A stretch of 11,755 nucleotides of DNA from Bacillota bacterium (GTDB lineage Bacteria; Bacillota_C; Negativicutes; Sporomusales; Sporomusaceae). The position numbers and the translations under genes were made by a program. Under the pieces are notes generated by a model. That model saw only the letters and a program-made list of their open reading frames with translations. It was not told where the DNA came from and did no database searches. Position 1 is the first letter of the stretch. Each line of letters starts with the position of its first letter. The stretch covers positions 1 to 11,755 of the forward strand of contig JAEZQV010000197.1 of the NCBI GenBank assembly GCA_023441125.1. Reading direction: 5' to 3'. This document shows, piece after piece, positions 1 through 6,203 of this stretch.

Positions 1-3
1 TTG

Positions 4-420
4 GTGCGCCCGGCATGGGCGCAATCTAACGGGTGAAAGTCCCGAGCGCGGGTTGATAGTACCAAGCGTATAGCTAAAGACAAGGGTGTCCATCGCGAGA
101 TGGAATCTGAAGGAAGTCGGCGGCAAATCTCTGGTCTGACGAACAGAAATCACATACAAGGCAGTGTAAGCTGGGTAAGGTTGCCAATCAAACTAAAGCC
201 CGAAACTATCCGAAAGGTTATGCTGTAGATGTGGCAGATAGATGGAGAGAAAGATTGCGTTCTTACCCGGGGAGGTCTCGCAGACATGTGGAGGTAACTT
301 TTCGAAGCATGGTTGAAAGAAGATTTACTGTGAGAAGTCAGCCGAGGTCGTAGTACCGAAGTTTTTTTTTCGGGAAGGACTGAACAATAATCGAGTTCGT
401 GAGCAAAGGAAGGTGAAGTC
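4..420 (+). ncRNA. Outer intron ribozyme, domains I-III
   Basis: Non-coding 5' part of the outer intron, from the GTGCG end to the start of its reverse transcriptase gene. It would fold with domains V/VI into the catalytic RNA that splices and reverse-splices. A small hairpin is visible at 356-373 (CCGAA pairing with TTCGG) with a T-rich loop that includes a run of nine T (362-370). Exon-binding sequences cannot be assigned because the 5' exon is outside the window. Confidence 0.75.
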
Positions 421-1210
421 ATGTTAAGAGAGCAGAAAACCAGTAAAATGGGCTGCCCTTGCCAGGGTATGCTGGAAGCAGAGAATAACAAGGGAGCGCG
501 GAGCATGGCAACACTGGAACCTGCAAAAGAGAACCGCGTAAATCTGTTAGAAAGAATTCTAAGCAAAGACAACCTCAATGCAGCCTATCTTCAAGTAAAG
601 CGCAAGAAAGGCGCGGCAGGGGTAGATGGCATGGAAGTTGGTGAAATGCTGGGATGGTTAAAGGAGAACAAAGAAAGACTCCTTGCATCACTGAGAAACG
701 GAGAATATAAGCCAAAGCCAGTGCGACGGGTAGAAATTCCGAAGCCGGATGGAGGCAAGCGGAAGCTGGGAATACCGATTGTGCTGGACCGGCTCGTACA
801 GCAGGCCATAGCGCAGGTATTACAGCCAATGTTTGAGAAGACATTCTCCGAAAACAGCTATGGATTCCGACCGGGGAGAAATGCGTACCAGGCCATAAAG
901 AAGGCAAAAGGCTATTATGAAGAAGGATACACGAAAATAGTGGACCTAGACCTGGCGCAGTATTTTGATACAGTGAATCATGACATCCTCATCAACATGC
1001 TTCGAGAAGAAGTGAAAGATGAGCGAGTAATCGAGCTCATCCGGAAATACCTGAAGAGCGGAGTCATGGAAGGCGGCCTAATAAGTCCGACTGAGGCGGG
1101 AACGCCGCAGGGAGGAAACCTGTCACCACTGTTGTCCAATATCTATTTGACGAAGTTCGACAAACTGCTGGAAAGCCGAGGGCACAAGTTCGTAAGGTAC
1201 GCAGATGATT
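421..1210 (+). CDS. ltrA: Group II intron reverse transcriptase/maturase, N-terminal part (outer intron)
   Basis: First 263 residues plus one base of codon 264 of the outer intron-encoded protein. The reverse transcriptase domain shows LLERIL near residue 42, KGAAGVDG, VRRVEIPKPDGGKRKLGIP, YGFRPGR, VDLDLAQYFDTVNHD (first catalytic Asp), GTPQGGNLSPLLSN, and RYADD at the very end. These match the GsI-IIC family of thermostable-type intron RTs. The start at 421 follows a GGAAGG ribosome binding site, and its leader segment (QKTSKMG) is typical of this family; an internal ATG at 505 is a possible shorter start. The frame is broken immediately after YADD by the GTGCG end of a second intron; left unspliced, translation runs into intron sequence and stops at 1239. 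The C-terminal part resumes at 3075. The protein would splice the intron and drive its retrohoming. Confidence 0.9.
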
Positions 1211-1749
1211 GTGCGCCACGAAGGCGAAGGACTGCATAGCAGTCCGAGCGCCATGCTTAACCGTTAGATGAGGGAGGGCCCCTCGGAGCCGCCATGCAGG
1301 TGGAGGCTCCAAACCACCGTAAGCTGCTGTGGTCAAAAGCCATGGTGGTGAGCGTTACGGAAAAGGCGAAGCAAGACGTTGTCAGGTGAGTGCCAATGGA
1401 GACGAACACAAGTGAACCGCTGATAATGTGTCGAAAGCGTAGGAATGTCATCAAAACCGGGAGGTAGTCGTTGGCCCGGGATAAATCTGGAGGAAACCTG
1501 CTTACCGTCCAGATGGTGACCGGCATGAAGGCGGCGTGAACGTGGCACAGGCTACGGTTAGGAACGTGGGAACCTGCTCGCCGATGCCAAGAGAAAACTC
1601 CAAGCGGAGGACCCGTAAGGACGAAAGTATCGATGCGGTGTGCAGGGGCGGAACGGCCTGTAGTAGTGATGAAATTTCGTAATGGGAATGGAGCGAAGGG
1701 GCTGTGTTATCCAGTTTTGAACAATGGTCAACCGGAAAGGGAGGAACCA
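1211..1749 (+). ncRNA. Inner intron ribozyme, domains I-III
   Basis: Non-coding 5' part of the inner intron. A candidate exon-binding site 1 is GTCATC at 1447-1452, which can pair with GATGAT at 1204-1209 in the 5' exon (five Watson-Crick pairs and one U-G); the exon base next to the junction (1210) is left unpaired, so the assignment is tentative. The stretch is dense in short GC-rich stems as expected for domain I. Confidence 0.7.
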
Positions 1750-2997
1750 ATGAACAAAACAAAGCCATATGATATCTCCAAGTATGTAGTGCTGGAGGCA
1801 TTCGAGCGAGTAAAAGCGAACAAAGGAGCGGCCGGAATCGACGATGAAAGCCTGGAAGAATTTGAAACAGACTTGAAAAACAACCTCTACAAGATCTGGA
1901 ATCGAATGTCTTCCGGTAGTTATTTTCCTCCACCCGTCAAAGCGGTGGAAATCCTCAAAAAGGCGGGAGGAAAACGTGTGCTCGGAGTACCCACCGTGGC
2001 AGATCGAGTAGCACAAATGACCGTTAAACTTTATTTCGAACCGCAAGTAGAACCACATTTCCATCAGGATTCCTATGGTTATCGCCCCGGAAGATCGGCT
2101 ATCGATGCTTTAGGCGTAACCAGGAAGCGATGCTGGAAATACGACTGGATACTGGAATTTGATATCAAGGGCCTATTTGATAACATTGATCATGAACTGT
2201 TGATGAAGGCGGTATGCAAACACGCAGACAATCCATGGGTTATCCTCTACATTCAAAGATGGCTTACGGCACCTTTTCAGATGCCGGATGGAACCATTAA
2301 TGAACGGACGAAAGGCACTCCGCAAGGGGGCGTCATCAGTCCAGTGCTAGCCAACCTGTTTCTCCACTACGCATTTGATATCTGGATGGATAGAAACCAT
2401 CCAGACAAGCCATTTGCAAGGTATGCCGATGATGCTGTGGCGCACTGCGGTAGCAGAGTGGATGCGGAGAAACTACAGGACAACCTGAAGAATCGGCTGA
2501 TGGAATGTGGACTGGAACTGCATCCGATTAAGACCCGTATTGTCTATTGCAAAGACGACGACCGCAGAAGTGACCACCCGGAAACTAAGTTTGACTTTCT
2601 GGGATATACCTTTCGAGCGCGTAGGTCAAAGAATAAATACGGAAAACACTTCATCAACTTCACTCCAGCGGTCAGCAACAAGGCAAGTAAAGCCATGCGG
2701 CAGACCATCCATGAGTGGCGTATGCATTTAAAACCAGACAAGGCTCTTGAAGACCTATCCCACATGTTCAATCCAGTAATCAGAGGCTGGATCAACTACT
2801 ACGGACGCTTTTACAAATCGGAAGTATACTCTGTACTAAAGTACATGAATCGGGCTTTAGTTCGCTGGGTGCAACGTAAATACAAGAAATTTGAAACACA
2901 CAAACGGCGAGCAACTGATTGGCTCGGCAAGATTGCCAGACGCGAACAAAAGTTATTCGTACACTGGCAAATGGGGATTTATCCTGGGGCTGGATAA
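1750..2997 (+). CDS. ltrA: Group II intron reverse transcriptase/maturase (inner intron, class D-like)
   Basis: A 415-residue intron-encoded protein. The ATG at 1750 follows GGGAGG, and residues upstream in the same frame (from 1633) belong to the ribozyme. The RT domain has ANKGAAGIDD, GGKRVLGVPTVADR, YGYRPGRSA, EFDIKGLFDNIDH, GTPQGGVISPVLAN and RYADD in order, then the thumb/maturase domain with GWINYYGRF. The C-terminus (RRATDWLGKIARRE, LFVHWQ) is the class D maturase tail, and there is no HNH endonuclease domain, as in RmInt1, whose protein is about 419 residues. The stop lies three bases before domain V. Such proteins bind their own intron RNA, help it splice and reverse-transcribe it at a new DNA site, often priming from a replication fork because they cannot cut the second strand. 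All catalytic motifs are present, so it appears active. It differs clearly from the outer RT. Confidence 0.93.
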   Translation: MNKTKPYDISKYVVLEAFERVKANKGAAGIDDESLEEFETDLKNNLYKIWNRMSSGSYFPPPVKAVEILKKAGGKRVLGVPTVADRVAQMTVKLYFEPQVEPHFHQDSYGYRPGRSAIDALGVTRKRCWKYDWILEFDIKGLFDNIDHELLMKAVCKHADNPWVILYIQRWLTAPFQMPDGTINERTKGTPQGGVISPVLANLFLHYAFDIWMDRNHPDKPFARYADDAVAHCGSRVDAEKLQDNLKNRLMECGLELHPIKTRIVYCKDDDRRSDHPETKFDFLGYTFRARRSKNKYGKHFINFTPAVSNKASKAMRQTIHEWRMHLKPDKALEDLSHMFNPVIRGWINYYGRFYKSEVYSVLKYMNRALVRWVQRKYKKFETHKRRATDWLGKIARREQKLFVHWQMGIYPGAG

Positions 2998-3000
2998 TGG

Positions 3001-3074
3001 GAGCCGGATGAGCTGAGAAGTTCAAGTCCGGTTCTGAGAGAGACTTGGGGTGAAATTCCCCAGGTCTACTTACC
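3001..3074 (+). ncRNA. Inner intron domains V and VI
   Basis: Domain V is 3001-3034: an 8-bp stem GAGCCGGA/TCCGGTTC with the G-U wobble inside AGC, bulge AG at 3025-3026, upper stem capped by GAGA. Domain VI follows, with a 10-bp stem AGACTTGGGG/CCCCAGGTCT and a bulged adenosine at 3068 as the expected branch point. Confidence 0.85.
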
Positions 3075-3667
3075 GCAATATCTACGTAAAGACAGAACGT
3101 GCGGCAAAGCGGGTAATGGAAAGCAGTGTAAAGTATCTTGAGGGAAACCTGAAGCTGAAAGTAAACCACAAGAAAAGCAAAATAGGCAGCCCTCTAAGAG
3201 AGAAATTTCTAGGTTTCTCCTTGCATAAGACGCCAGTAAAGATGGGAATCCGGCCACACGGAAAAGTGCTGAAACGGTTCAAGCAGAAAGTAAAAGAAAT
3301 AACCGGCCGCGGTCGCGGCCGGTCCATTGATACAATAGTGCAGGAACTGCGAAGATATACAACCGGATGGCTGGGATACTATTCTATAGCAGATATGCGA
3401 AACAAGATACAGGAGATGAATCAGTGGATAAGGCGAAGGCTGAGGATGTACTTGTGGAAGCAGTGGAAGAAAATCTCAGCACGGTTTGAGAATTTGAGAA
3501 AGTTGGGACTGGATAAAGGGAAGGCGTGGGAATATGCCAACACAAGATTGGGATATTGGCGCATCGCTAACAGTCCGATACTGAAAAGAACACTAACAGA
3601 CAAATACCTCGAATCCCTAGGCTATATGAACATAGCGAAGAAATACGAGGTATTGCATTTACGTTAA
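3075..3667 (+). CDS. ltrA: Group II intron reverse transcriptase/maturase, C-terminal part (outer intron)
   Basis: Continuation of the outer intron-encoded protein: the last two bases of codon 264, then 196 residues to the stop at 3665-3667, giving 460 residues after joining to 421-1210. It holds the rest of the RT palm and thumb (NIYVKTERAA, LKLKVNHKKSKIG, FLGFS), the maturase segment with GWLGYY, and the class C-type tail WIRRRLRMYLWKQWK, ANTRLGYWR and a final KYEVLHLR. There is no HNH endonuclease domain. It has no ribosome binding site or start of its own; an apparent ATG at 3050 lies inside domain VI of the inner intron. Domain V of the outer intron starts eight bases after the stop. No frameshift or internal stop is seen, so the host gene would be intact once the inner intron is removed. 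Confidence 0.9.
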
Positions 3668-3674
3668 GTTATTG

Positions 3675-3751
3675 AACCGCCGTATACCGAACGGTACGTA
3701 CGGTGGTGTGAGAGGTCGGCTACTCAAATAATGGGTAGTCTCCTACTCGAT
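3675..3751 (+). ncRNA. Outer intron domains V and VI
   Basis: Domain V (3675-3708) pairs ACCGCCGTA with TACGGTGGT and ACC with GGT around a GAAC loop; its triad is CGC. Domain VI has an 8-bp stem GGCTACTC/GGGTAGTC and a bulged adenosine at 3745, six bases before the intron end at 3751. Confidence 0.85.
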
Positions 3752-3768
3752 CCGGTAAGGTATTAAAA

Positions 3769-4326
3769 TTATTTTCCGCTGGTAGTCGCAGCCTCATTAT
3801 AGGCAGTGGCAAATGAGTTGTGAAAAACGGTTTCGCCAAGAGCAAAACGGGTGTAGTGATTGGCATGGGGTACACTGGCGTCAGCCGGATAGCCTACCGG
3901 CAGCAGCGCAACCGGAATGATGTTGGCCGGTAAGGCAAACTCTGCTTTCAGCTTTTGCGGATCAAAATGGCCTACCCACGTGCTGCCCAGCCCGAGAGCG
4001 GTGATTGCCAGCATTAGGTGGGTGGCGACAATACTGGCATCCACCTCCCCCATATCCCGGCCGTCGTAGGAACGTTTCCAGCTGACCGCGGCATCATAGC
4101 ACACGAGCAAAGCCAAGGGCGCATGAAAATGATAGGGTGTGCAGGCTTTGAGTTTATTCAGATTCTCCTCGGAGTCCAGCACCAGGATGCGCTGCGGCTG
4201 GTAGTTGACCGCCGTCGGAGCAACCCGGCCTGCTGCCAGTACGGCAGCCACTTTCTCCGGCTCTATTTTCCGGCTGCTGAATTTTCGGACCGAGTACCGC
4301 TGTTTGGCCAAATCTAGAAAATCCAT
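3769..4326 (-). CDS. Nitroreductase-family FMN-binding oxidoreductase
   Basis: A 185-residue, single-domain protein of the nitroreductase superfamily, typically FMN-dependent homodimers that use NAD(P)H to reduce nitro groups, quinones or flavins in the cytoplasm; the natural substrate is not predictable here. Recognisable features are the N-terminal RYSVRKF (FMN phosphate contact, residues 10-16), the APTAVNYQP segment near residue 36, and LGLGSTWVGHF near residue 111 in the flavin pocket. The length is normal for the short branch. The ATG at 4326 follows AGGAGGG by seven bases. It is transcribed towards the outer group II intron, whose 3' end is 17 bases past the stop codon, so the natural terminator may have been displaced. 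Upstream lie a promoter, an inverted-repeat operator and a structured leader. It has no obvious link to nitrogen fixation. Confidence 0.88.
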   Translation of the reverse strand: MDFLDLAKQRYSVRKFSSRKIEPEKVAAVLAAGRVAPTAVNYQPQRILVLDSEENLNKLKACTPYHFHAPLALLVCYDAAVSWKRSYDGRDMGEVDASIVATHLMLAITALGLGSTWVGHFDPQKLKAEFALPANIIPVALLPVGYPADASVPHANHYTRFALGETVFHNSFATAYNEAATTSGK

Positions 4327-4360
4327 AATTCTGCCCTCCTATTGATTTGTTTTGAATCGT

Positions 4361-4416
4361 CCTTACGGCGGCTTGGCCAGCTTTTGCGCCGCTATCGCCA
4401 TAGTGCCGCAGTAAGG
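4361..4416 (-). promoter_or_regulatory. Inverted repeat in the nitroreductase leader
   Basis: On the plus strand, CCTTACGGCGGC (4361-4372) is matched by GCCGCAGTAAGG (4405-4416): 12-base arms pairing at 11 positions, separated by 32 bases that contain a further TGGC/GCCA pair. In the nitroreductase mRNA this forms a stem-loop ending about 20 bases before the ribosome binding site at 4334-4340. No U-tract follows it, so it is not a terminator; its role is unknown. Confidence 0.5.
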
Positions 4417-4431
4417 GGAGTTCTTACTTTT

Positions 4432-4460
4432 ATTATAATTAAAATGGCAGAAATTAGAAG
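4432..4460 (-). promoter_or_regulatory. Probable nitroreductase promoter
   Basis: A perfect TATAAT on the minus strand (plus-strand ATTATA, 4432-4437) lies about 105 bases before the nitroreductase start. The matching -35 is weak (TTCTAA-like, 4454-4459, spacing 16), which suits a promoter that depends on an activator bound just upstream. Confidence 0.5.
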
Positions 4461-4470
4461 TGTGCACTTA

Positions 4471-4489
4471 TTGGTATCCTACTTACCAA
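4471..4489 (-). promoter_or_regulatory. Operator-like inverted repeat upstream of nitroreductase
   Basis: Perfect inverted repeat TTGGTA-N7-TACCAA, centred about 55 bases upstream of the predicted transcription start. Nitroreductase genes in Firmicutes are often controlled by HxlR-family redox regulators (YodB, HypR) binding such TAAG/CTTA-containing repeats. The position upstream of the -35 favours activation. No regulator gene is in the window, so the identity of the protein is inference. Confidence 0.5.
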
Positions 4490-4527
4490 AAGGAGAGTGT
4501 TGGCAGCCGGTGCCGGCAGATGAAGTT

Positions 4528-4584
4528 CGGTAAGTAAAAAAGCTTTACGGACTTTAAGCCCATAAAGCTTTCTGTTACTTACCG
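4528..4584. repeat. Outer inverted-repeat arms flanking a terminator
   Basis: CGGTAAGTAA (4528-4537) and TTACTTACCG (4575-4584) are perfect 10-base inverted repeats that enclose the terminator hairpin. The right arm overlaps the last codons and stop of the small minus-strand gene. The core GGTAAGTA is also part of the operator-like repeat 40 bases away (minus strand, 4480-4487). Confidence 0.6.
4536..4571 (-). terminator. Intrinsic terminator of the small minus-strand gene
   Basis: On the minus strand, AAAGCTTTA and TAAAGCTTT form a 9-bp stem, extended by GG/CC, followed by a run of six T. It begins three bases after the stop codon at 4575. It also isolates this gene from the nitroreductase promoter downstream. 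Confidence 0.8.
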
Positions 4585-4766
4585 GCCCGTTTTTGATTGT
4601 AGGCTTCCCAGGCGCTCATTACTTTCTGGCGGGAAAAATCCAGGCGCTTGGCAACTACTTTTTTGCCGTCCCTGTCACTTTCAACCGAGAGGTCGTAGAG
4701 ACAATTATTCAATGTAGCCACAATAGCCGCCAGTAGTTCGTGTACTTCATCGTTGGATGATTCCAT
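4575..4766 (-). CDS. Small hypothetical protein (63 aa)
   Basis: I do not recognise this protein. It is 63 residues, soluble, without signal peptide or membrane segment. An acidic start (ESSNDEVHE) and a hydrophobic helix (LLAAIVATLNNCL) are followed by a basic, probably helical half (DGKKVVAKR, RQKVMSAWEAYNQKR). The frame is open to an ATG at 4829, but I chose 4766: GGAGG lies eight bases upstream of it (4775-4779), and the promoter -10 at 4835-4840 puts the transcription start at about 4828, inside the longer version. It has its own promoter and terminator, so it is a one-gene transcription unit. Clear expression signals support a real gene; its role is unknown and a link to its nif or nitroreductase neighbours is not shown. 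Confidence 0.72.
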   Translation of the reverse strand: MESSNDEVHELLAAIVATLNNCLYDLSVESDRDGKKVVAKRLDFSRQKVMSAWEAYNQKRAGK

Positions 4767-4834
4767 AAGCTTGGCCTCCGTTCTTTTTGGGGTAAATCGC
4801 GCTTTTGCCGGCGGGGCAGTGGATTTCATCTAAA

Positions 4835-4863
4835 ATTATAGCGGGATATGCCGGTGAATGCAA
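4835..4863 (-). promoter_or_regulatory. Sigma-A promoter of the small minus-strand gene
   Basis: Minus-strand TTGCAT (4858-4863), 17-base spacer, TATAAT (4835-4840). This is a near-consensus vegetative promoter; transcription should start near 4828 and give a leader of about 60 bases. Confidence 0.75.
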
Positions 4864-4924
4864 CCAGCAGGCGGCTAAATGTATAATTGCAGAAAACTTA
4901 ATTTTCCGAAATTATCCCAAAGTA

Positions 4925-4953
4925 TTGCGAGAGCGTTTTATCTGTGCTATAGT
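4925..4953 (+). promoter_or_regulatory. Sigma-A promoter for an RNA upstream of nifH
   Basis: TTGCGA (4925-4930), 17-base spacer, TATAGT (4948-4953). Transcription would start close to 4960 and run towards nifH into two successive terminator-like hairpins. Confidence 0.6.
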
Positions 4954-4984
4954 TGTTTCATCAGATAATGGTTTACAGCAATGG

Positions 4985-5027
4985 AGCTATGGCGCAGAAC
5001 TCTCTGCCCATGGCTTTTATGTTTTTT
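4985..5027 (+). terminator. First terminator-like hairpin of the candidate RNA
   Basis: AGCTATGG pairs with CCATGGCT (8 bp, one T-G), then a bulged C, GCAGA/TCTGC and a four-base loop ACTC; a T-rich tail (TTTTATGTTTTTT, 5015-5027) follows directly. This has the form of an intrinsic terminator. Confidence 0.6.
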
Positions 5028-5085
5028 AGGGCCAAAACCGTATCTGCGACAATTGCAAATGAATAAATAGGCTTAAAAGCAATGA

Positions 5086-5128
5086 GGCTTACTGCATTTC
5101 CCAATGCGGTAAGCCCTTGTCTTTTTTT
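5086..5128 (+). terminator. Second, strong intrinsic terminator
   Basis: A 13-bp stem without bulges (GGCTTAC/GTAAGCC plus TGCATT/AATGCG with one T-G pair), loop TCCC, then a T-rich tract ending in seven T (5122-5128). It should stop plus-strand transcription about 215 bases before nifH, so nifH needs its own promoter or regulated read-through. TTGTCT/AGACAA (5117-5122 and 5131-5136) could form a competing small hairpin over the T-run. Confidence 0.75.
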
Positions 5129-5161
5129 CGAGACAAACAGGGAGGTGAGCGATGTTCGGGC

Positions 5162-5203
5162 AAAAATAAAGGCTTCACGTGTATTACGAGTACCCGTGAA
5201 GCC
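5162..5203 (-). terminator. Hairpin with minus-strand U-tract upstream of nifH
   Basis: GGCTTCACG (5171-5179) and CGTGAAGCC (5195-5203) form a perfect 9-bp stem, with GTA/TAC able to extend it. Read on the minus strand it is followed by TTTATTTTT (5170-5162). No minus-strand gene ends here, so it may block antisense transcripts from nifH, or act as a stem in a plus-strand leader. Confidence 0.5.
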
Positions 5204-5238
5204 GGGGGCAAATCGCATTCCCCAAGTGGCGGCAAGGG

Positions 5239-5267
5239 TTTATTGACATGCCCATACTTATTATATT
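5239..5267 (+). promoter_or_regulatory. Possible nifH promoter
   Basis: Two overlapping readings exist: a weak -35 TTTATT (5239-5244) spaced 17 bases from TATATT (5262-5267), or a good -35 TTGACA (5243-5248) spaced only 13 bases from the same box. No sigma-54 -24/-12 element (GG-N10-GC) is apparent between 5204 and 5345. Transcription would leave a leader of about 70 bases before nifH. Confidence 0.35.
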
Positions 5268-5345
5268 CGAAGCACTAACTTTTTTCAACAATAACCCGGC
5301 AAGCCGAACTATCTCATTCCAAGAAAATAAAGGGAGGAATTTTAA

Positions 5346-6173
<828 letters not shown>

Positions 6174-6203
6174 ACCAGAGCGAAAAATGAAGGAGTGAGT
6201 GTT

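Larger units (their letters stand above)
1211..3074 (+). mobile_element. Inner group II intron (IIB/class D-like), nested in the outer RT gene
   Basis: A complete second intron of 1864 bases, close to the length of RmInt1. It begins GTGCGCC at 1211 and ends near 3074. Domain V at 3001-3034 is a canonical 34-base hairpin with an AGC triad, a two-base bulge and a GAGA tetraloop. The 3' boundary is set by two arguments: joining base 1210 to 3075 restores codon TGC and the outer reading frame (YADD-C-NIYV), and the distance from the bulged domain VI adenosine (3068) to the end is then six bases, the same as in the outer intron. Ending at AC (3073) would fit the usual AY rule but break the frame. 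It lies in the same orientation as its host and splits codon 264 after the first base. Splicing is inferred, not shown. Confidence 0.88.
4..3751 (+). mobile_element. Outer group II intron (IIC-type), interrupted by a second intron
   Basis: The element opens with the group II consensus GTGCG at position 4 and closes at a domain VI ending CTACTCGAT at 3751. Domains I-III occupy about 4-420, domain IV holds the reverse transcriptase gene, and domains V/VI follow at 3675-3751. In the domain V stem (ACCGCCGTA pairing with TACGGTGGT) the G-U wobble sits in the middle of CGC, the triad typical of group IIC introns, rather than AGC. Without the nested intron the element is about 1884 bases, a normal size. 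Only three bases of 5' exon are in the window, so the insertion site and any upstream terminator hairpin, the usual IIC target, cannot be seen. The 3' exon begins 17 bases before the end of the convergent nitroreductase gene. Boundaries are from consensus; the 5' end is the less certain because it lies at the window edge. Confidence 0.88.
4960..5128 (+). ncRNA. Candidate small RNA or regulated leader upstream of nifH
   Basis: A predicted transcript of about 169 bases bounded by a sigma-A promoter and a strong intrinsic terminator, with a second terminator-like hairpin inside that would give a 68-base form. No protein gene fits it. CGCAGA (4993-4998) in the first hairpin can instead pair with TCTGCG (5043-5048), which would open that hairpin, the layout expected for an attenuator or riboswitch. 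I do not recognise a known riboswitch or 6S RNA consensus. Whether it is a free small RNA or a nif leader cannot be decided from sequence. Confidence 0.45.
4830..5345. other. Long intergenic region between the small gene and nifH
   Basis: 516 bases without a convincing protein gene. From left to right it holds the minus-strand promoter just described, a plus-strand promoter (4925-4953), two terminator-like hairpins with U-tracts (4985-5027 and 5086-5128), a five-codon mini-ORF with a good ribosome binding site (5152-5169), a hairpin with a minus-strand U-tract (5162-5203), and the nifH promoter region. It is much larger and more structured than a simple promoter needs. Confidence 0.7.

Noticed and set aside
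1502..2064. Minus-strand open frames across the inner intron
   Set aside because: They lie antisense to ribozyme and RT sequence with no homology; the plus-strand RT explains the region.
1..3751. CRISPR array or IS element in the left part
   Set aside because: No regularly spaced repeats, no terminal inverted repeats and no transposase; the RT genes with domain V/VI structures are fully explained by group II introns.
4342..4533. Plus-strand open frame of 63 codons
   Set aside because: It lies across the nitroreductase leader, promoter and operator-like repeat, has no ribosome binding site and no recognisable product.
4805..5029. Plus-strand open frame of 74 codons ending in the first terminator hairpin
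   Set aside because: It overlaps two promoters on opposite strands and a terminator, has no ribosome binding site, and shows no protein-like composition.
4960..5128. 6S RNA or a known riboswitch class
   Set aside because: The predicted RNA has separate local hairpins instead of one long rod with a central bubble, and I see no conserved core of Moco, c-di-GMP, fluoride, guanidine or preQ1 riboswitches.
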